NCBI RefSeq assembly: GCF_009755725.1
Contig: NZ_CP046619.1
Coordinates: 186,001 to 250,000 of the forward strand
From: Diaminobutyricimonas sp. LJ205
GTDB taxonomy: Bacteria > Actinomycetota > Actinomycetes > Actinomycetales > Microbacteriaceae
Length of the DNA stretch: 64,000 nucleotides
Reading direction: 5' to 3'
Position 1 is the first letter of the stretch, and every line of letters begins with the position of its first letter. The position numbers and the translations under genes were made by a program. Positions 62,960 to 64,000 of the stretch are shown in pieces. The notes beneath the pieces were generated by a model, which saw nothing but the letters and a program-made list of their open reading frames with translations, did no database searches and was not told the origin of the DNA.

Positions 62960-63032
62960 AGGGCGGTGGCTCAATTGGTAGAGCAGCGGTCTCCAAAACC
63001 GCAGGTTGCAGGTTCGAGTCCTGTCCGCCCTG
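62960..63032 (+). tRNA. tRNA-Trp (CCA)
   Basis: Acceptor AGGGCGG pairs with CCGCCCT. Stem GCGGT/ACCGC encloses CTCCAAA with anticodon CCA at 62993-62995. The 3' CCA is not encoded. A small hairpin GTATCC-TTGTT-GGATAC lies just upstream (62924-62940). Confidence 0.96.
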
Positions 63033-63089
63033 CAAGTACTCCGCTACCGGCGGAGGGCTTAACACCGTGACAGCCGGCAGAAGGTAGTG

Positions 63090-63368
63090 ATGGCCAGGAA
63101 AGTTATCGACGAACCGAGTGAGGATGTCGTCGCAAACGCCAAGAAGGAGCGCGCGGAACGTCGCGGCCCCTTCTCCCGGCTCGCCCTCTTCTTCCGGCAA
63201 GTCACCAATGAACTGAAAAAGGTTGTCACCCCGACCCGCAAGGAGCTCTTCAGCTTCACCGGGGTCGTGCTGGTGTTCGTGATCATCATGATGGGCCTGG
63301 TGTCCCTCCTCGACTTGGGGTTCGGAACCCTGGTGTCGTACGTGTTCGGTGACGGACCGGTGAACTAG
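63090..63368 (+). CDS. secE: Preprotein translocase subunit SecE
   Basis: A 92-residue single-helix SecE. About 30 charged N-terminal residues, then the conserved amphipathic segment FFRQVTNELKKVVTPTRKEL and one helix (TGVVLVFVIIMMGLVSLLD). The ATG at 63090 follows AGAAGGT; the GTG one codon earlier would add a single residue. SecE is an essential part of the SecYEG channel. It precedes nusG by 29 bases, the standard bacterial order. Confidence 0.95.
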   Translation: MARKVIDEPSEDVVANAKKERAERRGPFSRLALFFRQVTNELKKVVTPTRKELFSFTGVVLVFVIIMMGLVSLLDLGFGTLVSYVFGDGPVN

Positions 63369-63397
63369 GCAACCGCCTGAAACGGAAATGAGTACCA

Positions 63398-64000
63398 GTG
63401 TCTGAACAAGAGCACCGCGACATCGACCTCGCGACTGCTGCCGAGCAGTCCTCGGAAGTAGACGAGGTTCAGGAGGGCAACGTGCTCGCCGCCGAGGTAG
63501 AGTCCGTCGACTCGGCCGAGCACGAGGCGATCCACATCGTCAGCGACGACGAGGAAACCGTTGAAGGCGACCTGGCGGGTCTGCTCGACGCGCTGGACGC
63601 TGCGGTCGACCCGGAGGCGGATGCCGTCGTCGACGACGCTCTCGACGTCGACTCGGTCGACGAAGCCGAGGCGGCCGCTGAGGCAACCGAGGATGAGTCC
63701 ACTGAGGCTGACCCGTACGAGGCGTTCCGCGCCGAGCTGCGCGCCAAGCCGGGCAAGTGGTACGTCATCCACTCCTACGCCGGCTTTGAGAAGCGCGTGA
63801 AGTCGAACATCGAGAACCGCAAGGTGAGCCTCGGCATGGAGGACTACATCTTCGAGGTGCAGGTGCCGATGGAAGACGTGGTCGAGATCAAGAACGGCCA
63901 GCGCAAGCTGGTGAACCGCGTGCGCATCCCCGGCTACGTGCTGGTTCGCATGGAACTCAACGAGGACAGCTGGTCGGCTGTTCGTCACACCCCTGGCGTC
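63398..64000 (+). CDS. nusG: Transcription termination/antitermination factor NusG (partial, 3' end outside the window)
   Basis: The first 201 codons are present and the frame is open at the window edge. A GTG start ([10 protein letters not shown]) leads into an acidic extension of about 115 residues (Asp/Glu/Ala-rich), followed by the NGN domain: [37 protein letters not shown] and [15 protein letters not shown]. NusG binds RNA polymerase and couples it to ribosome or Rho. Long acidic N termini are common in actinobacterial NusG. An ATG ten bases upstream is out of frame. Confidence 0.95.
   Translation, partial: MSEQEHRDIDLATAAEQSSEVDEVQEGNVLAAEVESVDSAEHEAIHIVSDDEETVEGDLAGLLDALDAAVDPEADAVVDDALDVDSVDEAEAAAEATEDESTEADPYEAFRAELRAKPGKWYVIHSYAGFEKRVKSNIENRKVSLGMEDYIFEVQVPMEDVVEIKNGQRKLVNRVRIPGYVLVRMELNEDSWSAVRHTPGV

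Overview
The window is high-GC chromosomal DNA from an actinobacterium, most likely a member of the Microbacteriaceae (Micrococcales). Supporting signs are the strong GC bias at third codon positions, mycothiol-type gentisate catabolism, a menaquinone rather than ubiquinone pathway, many genes with a TANNNT box 6-7 bases before an ATG/GTG (leaderless starts), the tRNA-Trp/secE/nusG order, and dense short intergenic repeats with the core CTGGTCGAGC. No species is claimed. I see no phage, insertion sequence, integrase, rRNA or CRISPR array.

Layout. 1-126 is the end of the cytochrome c maturation gene ccsB. 507-15637 is a catabolic block for aromatic acids: the protocatechuate branch of the beta-ketoadipate pathway (pcaHGBDC and pcaIJF) with two IclR regulators, a Nei/Fpg glycosylase and a DMT transporter as passengers, then a 3-hydroxybenzoate/gentisate route (6-hydroxylase, gentisate dioxygenase, maleylpyruvate isomerase, fumarylpyruvate hydrolase) with a third IclR regulator. 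Together these convert protocatechuate to succinyl-CoA plus acetyl-CoA, and 3-hydroxybenzoate to pyruvate plus fumarate. 15627-29987 holds menaquinone synthesis (menC, menB, menE, menA, menD, menF, menG and a polyprenyl diphosphate synthase), interleaved with a Na+/H+ antiporter, an ArsR/SRPBCC pair and a PPK2 kinase. No menH or menI is present. 30031-38681 is a housekeeping stretch: FprA-type ferredoxin reductase, argG, cardiolipin synthase, YajQ, a LacI regulator, tRNA-Tyr, an inositol-phosphatase family protein and an M23 peptidase.

38915-46589 is a maltodextrin regulon: an alpha-glucosidase divergent from malE-malF-malG and a second GH13 enzyme. Two LacI-type operators lie on the divergent promoters. 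tRNA-Thr and tRNA-Met follow, then an orphan lipoprotein, a small secreted protein and an OmpR-type two-component system. 50943-53757 holds a membrane protein, a MaoC-like dehydratase pair and murB. 53916-61304 is an envelope-signalling block: a NarL-type two-component system, an ABC-2 exporter, a small membrane protein, a PspC protein with a toastrack/LiaF-like C terminus, a PspC-fused histidine kinase and its LuxR-type regulator. The window closes with an aminotransferase, tRNA-Trp, secE and the start of nusG.

The most unusual feature is not a gene. Gaps between genes carry long, nearly perfect palindromes with differing sequences, plus several dispersed short repeats. One 24-base repeat occurs identically between genes and inside two reading frames, where it is translated; a second repeat family lies inside menD.
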